Origin: DASPLX01 sp035627375
GTDB lineage: Bacteria; Pseudomonadota; Gammaproteobacteria; Burkholderiales; Burkholderiaceae_D
Direction of reading: 5' to 3'
Length of the DNA stretch: 64,000 nt
Assembly: GCA_035627375.1 (NCBI GenBank)
Contig: DASPLX010000069.1
Span: 22,997-86,996 of the forward strand
Shown: positions 61,865 to 64,000 of the stretch, piece by piece
How the letters are laid out: every line of letters starts with the position of its first letter
Position numbering within the stretch: the stretch's first letter is position 1
Program-made: the position numbers and the translations under genes
The notes under the pieces: model-generated
Seen by the model: the letters and a program-made list of their open reading frames with translations, nothing else
What the model was told of the DNA's origin: nothing
Database searches by the model: none

Positions 61865-62279
61865 CGGCGTCGGGGCATCGCCAGCGAACAAAATCACTTG
61901 GGGACAAGGGGACAGGCGGAGAGAGTGTCCTAAGTGGCTGATTCAGCTAGCTTTTTTTGTCCCCGAAAATATATAAATTTATGGGTACAAGCCGGGGACA
62001 AATCGGGGACGTGGAAAACGGCCACGTGTATATGCGATCTGGCGAGGCGAAGTCCTTGGAAACCCGCATCAGCATTTTGTGTTTGCGGGTTTCGCGCTGC
62101 TCGTGTGCAGACGTATGCAGATCATTTTTTGTAGGCGTGCCGAACGGCTCCGCACCTTGGGGAACGATGCGCGAGGAGGTTCTCGCGCGCCGCGTCTCGC
62201 CGCCCGAAGGCCTGTGGGTAATTTTCGCCTGTTGAGGAACGGTGGAAAGCTCAAACAACTTTAGATATCGTGATGAGCC
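61865..62279. other. 415-bp non-coding stretch with GGGGACA repeats and two perfect hairpins
   Basis: No convincing gene is present. Five GGGGACA-type heptamers occur within 112 bp: 61900-61906, 61908-61914, 61958-61964 (inverted, TGTCCCC), 61994-62000 and 62005-62011 (last base changed). Further right are a 10-bp perfect hairpin GAAACCCGCA/TGCGGGTTTC (62059-62068 with 62084-62093) and a 7-bp one GCGCGAG/CTCGCGC (62169-62175 with 62182-62188). The heptamers recall REP sequences that accompany Y1 (RAYT) transposases, but no such gene is seen. The region must contain the promoter of the next gene. Confidence 0.6.
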
Positions 62280-63872
62280 ATGGCAAAAATTGGACGAAAT
62301 GACCCGTGCCCATGCGGAAGTAGAAAAAAGTTTAAGCACTGCCATGGTGCGCCCAAAAATAGTGGCGATTTAAATGATGCCTATGTACGCCTCTCGCTCC
62401 AAAAACACATGGCGCAAGAGGTGCAGCGGCAGCGCCAGCAGGGAAACGGGAAGCCAATCATTTCAGTCGAGTTTTCGGGTATGCGTTTTGTGGCTGTCCG
62501 CAACCGACTGATCTATGGAAAATGGGCGACGTTTCACGACTTTCTTTTCGAATATATAAAACTGACCATGGGGGAAGCGTGGTGGAAGGGAGAACTGGCC
62601 AAGCCCTTGGAAGAACAGCATCCAATTCTTCAGTGGGGATATCTTTTACATCTCTTGCAGAAGAAAAATGCATTTGAAGTTGGTAAGGTGCAGCATTCGG
62701 CAGCGACCGGGGCGGCAGCAGCCTACTTGAGCCTCGCATATGATCTTTACTGCATGGATCACAATGCCGAGTTGCAGGAAAAGCTCGTTAATCGTATTAA
62801 GCATACGGACCAATTTTATGGGGCGAAATACGAGGCCCACATTGCAGGAGCATTGATTCGAGCGGGATTTACCATTGAATTTGAAGATGAGGCGGACCGG
62901 CAGTCGACGCACTGCGAATTTACCGCTACCTACGTGAAGACGGGTGCTAAGTTTTCCGTTGAAGTAAAGCAGCAGGCCTCACAACAGCGTTTCCGCGTTG
63001 GTCGACAGTTTATTGGAGCATTGGCAAAAGCCGCCAAACATCAACGCATCGTGTTTGTTGACCTAAACCGCCGAGATAGCCCAACGGACGAGGAAATCCC
63101 TAACTTTCTGCTGCATGCACGAAAGGTCTTACGGCGCTTTGAAGGAGGCGCTCATAATGGGCAGTCTTTGCCATCAGCCTATTTGGTAATAACGAATTTT
63201 CCTTGGCATCACCATCTTGAAGACCAAGATTTCAGATGCAGTGTGCTGGCGGAAGGCTTTCAAATTCCGGACTTTAAAGGTGACACGCGGTTTAACACGC
63301 TTAGAGAAGCCATTATTTCGCGTGAAAAACATACAGAGATGTTCGCGCTCATGGACTCTTTGCGTGACCATCATGAGGTCCCTGCCACTTTCGATGGAGC
63401 AAATCCAGAGTTGGCTTTCAATCAATCAGTTTCTCCCTTGATCGTAGGACAGCGATACCAGGTTCGTGACGAGACCGGGCATCCGTGTGTCGGCACTCTA
63501 ATTTCTGCTCAGGTGATGGAGTCAGAGTCGCGAGCGGCATGTGTGATGAAATGTGATGATGGCCAGCAGAGAATCGTAATGTGGCCCCTGTCAGAAACGG
63601 AAATGAAGGCTTGGCGTTTACACCCTGACACGTTTTTTGGAGTGGTCACGGATCGGCACACAACTGTATCTGACCCCTTGGGTTTGTACGATTTCTTTCT
63701 GAAAGGTTGTGCCGGCGCTTCGATAGAACAGCTGTTAGCAGCCATGGCGGGAGCACCGGACTTCGAGCAGTTGAGGCAGCTCTCTCGCGACGAGTTGGCA
63801 AGTATTCATGCCGAGCGGATGGTTTATGGGGCTATGCGACAGAATCCCGAAATGTTTGCCGACACCCCCTGA
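62280..63872 (+). CDS. SEC-C domain protein with putative PD-(D/E)xK nuclease core
   Basis: Unrecognised 530-residue protein in the integrative element. The N-terminus is a SEC-C zinc-binding motif, GRNDPCPCGSRKKFKHCHG (Cys10, Cys12, Cys21, His22). The middle has a pattern compatible with a restriction-endonuclease-like fold: Glu185 in YGAKYEAHIAGALIRAGF, Glu213 in HCEF, and Glu228-x-Lys230 in FSVEVKQ, followed by a helix. The C-terminal half (about 300-530) shows no motif I know. Base composition is clearly more AT-rich and codon use less GC-biased than the housekeeping genes, a sign of transfer. SEC-C proteins of this kind occur in accessory regions and some are suspected defence proteins; activity here is inferred. 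ATG 62280 has only a weak GATGAG site before it. Confidence 0.75.
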   Translation: MAKIGRNDPCPCGSRKKFKHCHGAPKNSGDLNDAYVRLSLQKHMAQEVQRQRQQGNGKPIISVEFSGMRFVAVRNRLIYGKWATFHDFLFEYIKLTMGEAWWKGELAKPLEEQHPILQWGYLLHLLQKKNAFEVGKVQHSAATGAAAAYLSLAYDLYCMDHNAELQEKLVNRIKHTDQFYGAKYEAHIAGALIRAGFTIEFEDEADRQSTHCEFTATYVKTGAKFSVEVKQQASQQRFRVGRQFIGALAKAAKHQRIVFVDLNRRDSPTDEEIPNFLLHARKVLRRFEGGAHNGQSLPSAYLVITNFPWHHHLEDQDFRCSVLAEGFQIPDFKGDTRFNTLREAIISREKHTEMFALMDSLRDHHEVPATFDGANPELAFNQSVSPLIVGQRYQVRDETGHPCVGTLISAQVMESESRAACVMKCDDGQQRIVMWPLSETEMKAWRLHPDTFFGVVTDRHTTVSDPLGLYDFFLKGCAGASIEQLLAAMAGAPDFEQLRQLSRDELASIHAERMVYGAMRQNPEMFADTP

Positions 63873-63914
63873 AGCAATCGAGTCGGGACGATTTGTAATT
63901 CCGAAAAGCCGCTT

Positions 63915-64000
63915 GTAAGCACCTGGGCATCTCACATTGACGCGGGATACATGCGAGGTTACGCAGCCGGGCTCCAGCGGTGCGGCAAGAGTTCGTCGAT
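63915..64000 (-). mobile_element. End of an IS66-family insertion sequence (cut by window)
   Basis: The sequence from 63915 begins GTAAGCACCTGGGCAT; IS66-family terminal inverted repeats typically begin GTAAGC. It is followed after 44 bp by the stop codon of a leftward frame that matches an IS66 TnpC C-terminus. The 8 bases outside the end, AGCCGCTT (63907-63914), would be the target duplication. The rest of the element lies beyond the window. Confidence 0.6.
63959..64000 (-). CDS. C-terminus of IS66-type transposase TnpC (partial)
   Basis: Only the last 13 residues are in the window, IDELLPHRWSPAA followed by TAA (complement of 63959-63961). This resembles the C-terminal L-L-P-H-R-W ending of IS66 TnpC transposases. 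Too short for certainty by itself; the adjacent GTAAGC end supports it. Confidence 0.55.
   Translation of the reverse strand: MDELLPHRWSPAA

Noticed and set aside
61900..62011. GGGGACA repeats as a CRISPR array
   Set aside because: Units are only 7 bp, irregularly spaced and in both orientations, and there are no cas genes.
61957..62235. Possible 92-residue gene after the integrase
   Set aside because: It begins at a TTG inside a GGGGACA-type repeat, has no ribosome site, and the product has no recognisable features. Kept as non-coding.

Overview
The window is a chromosomal segment of a GC-rich betaproteobacterium, most likely order Burkholderiales and family Oxalobacteraceae. The grounds are gene order and protein flavour: a GntR regulator in front of sdhCDAB-sdhE-gltA, odhA-odhB-lpd with its own dihydrolipoamide dehydrogenase, surE-pcm-nlpD-rpoS, the long hfq-hflX-hflK-hflC-hisZ-purA line, and a short HisZ paralogue. 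Species cannot be named from the sequence. About 95% of the window is ordinary housekeeping DNA; only the last 3.5 kb, after a tRNA-Ser gene, is acquired.

Positions 1-17050 hold central carbon metabolism. A CitE-like lyase (cut by the window start) and malate dehydrogenase read leftward. A GntR regulator, succinate dehydrogenase (sdhCDAB), its flavinylation factor sdhE and citrate synthase gltA read rightward. After an orphan histidine kinase and an exported histidine phosphatase (both leftward) comes the 2-oxoglutarate dehydrogenase operon odhA-odhB-lpd plus a small lipoprotein, closed by a hairpin terminator. Together these genes encode a continuous part of the TCA cycle. A 161-bp palindromic element sits between odhA and odhB.

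Positions 17100-30180 are mixed: the ZapE division ATPase, an exported coiled-coil protein, a PP2C phosphatase, a small DUF465 protein, the YoaA helicase, a PilZ protein, a quinone oxidoreductase, then surE-pcm-nlpD-rpoS (stationary phase and envelope maintenance), rlmD and, leftward, yccA.

Positions 30405-46950 form one long rightward run: ndk, rlmN, pilW, rodZ, ispG, hisS, yfgM, bamB, der, hfq, hflX, hflK, hflC, a DUF2065 gene, hisZ, purA and a phosphoribosyltransferase. It covers nucleotide supply, translation accuracy, cell shape and pili, outer-membrane assembly, ribosome assembly, RNA chaperoning and membrane proteolysis control. A leftward tRNA-Leu(CAG) with a consensus promoter follows, then rnr, rlmB, cysE, yceH, leftward lpxH-ppiB-ppiA, and rightward cysS, a DNA glycosylase, accA, tilS and lysC.

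From 60388 the character changes. A tRNA-Ser(GCT) gene is followed by three hairpins, a P4-type tyrosine integrase, a 415-bp non-coding stretch with five GGGGACA-type repeats and two perfect hairpins, a relatively AT-rich gene for a SEC-C protein with a putative PD-(D/E)xK nuclease core, and the terminal inverted repeat plus tnpC C-terminus of an apparent IS66-family element running off the right edge. This is the left end of an integrative element whose right end lies outside the window; it is the best place to look for something new.
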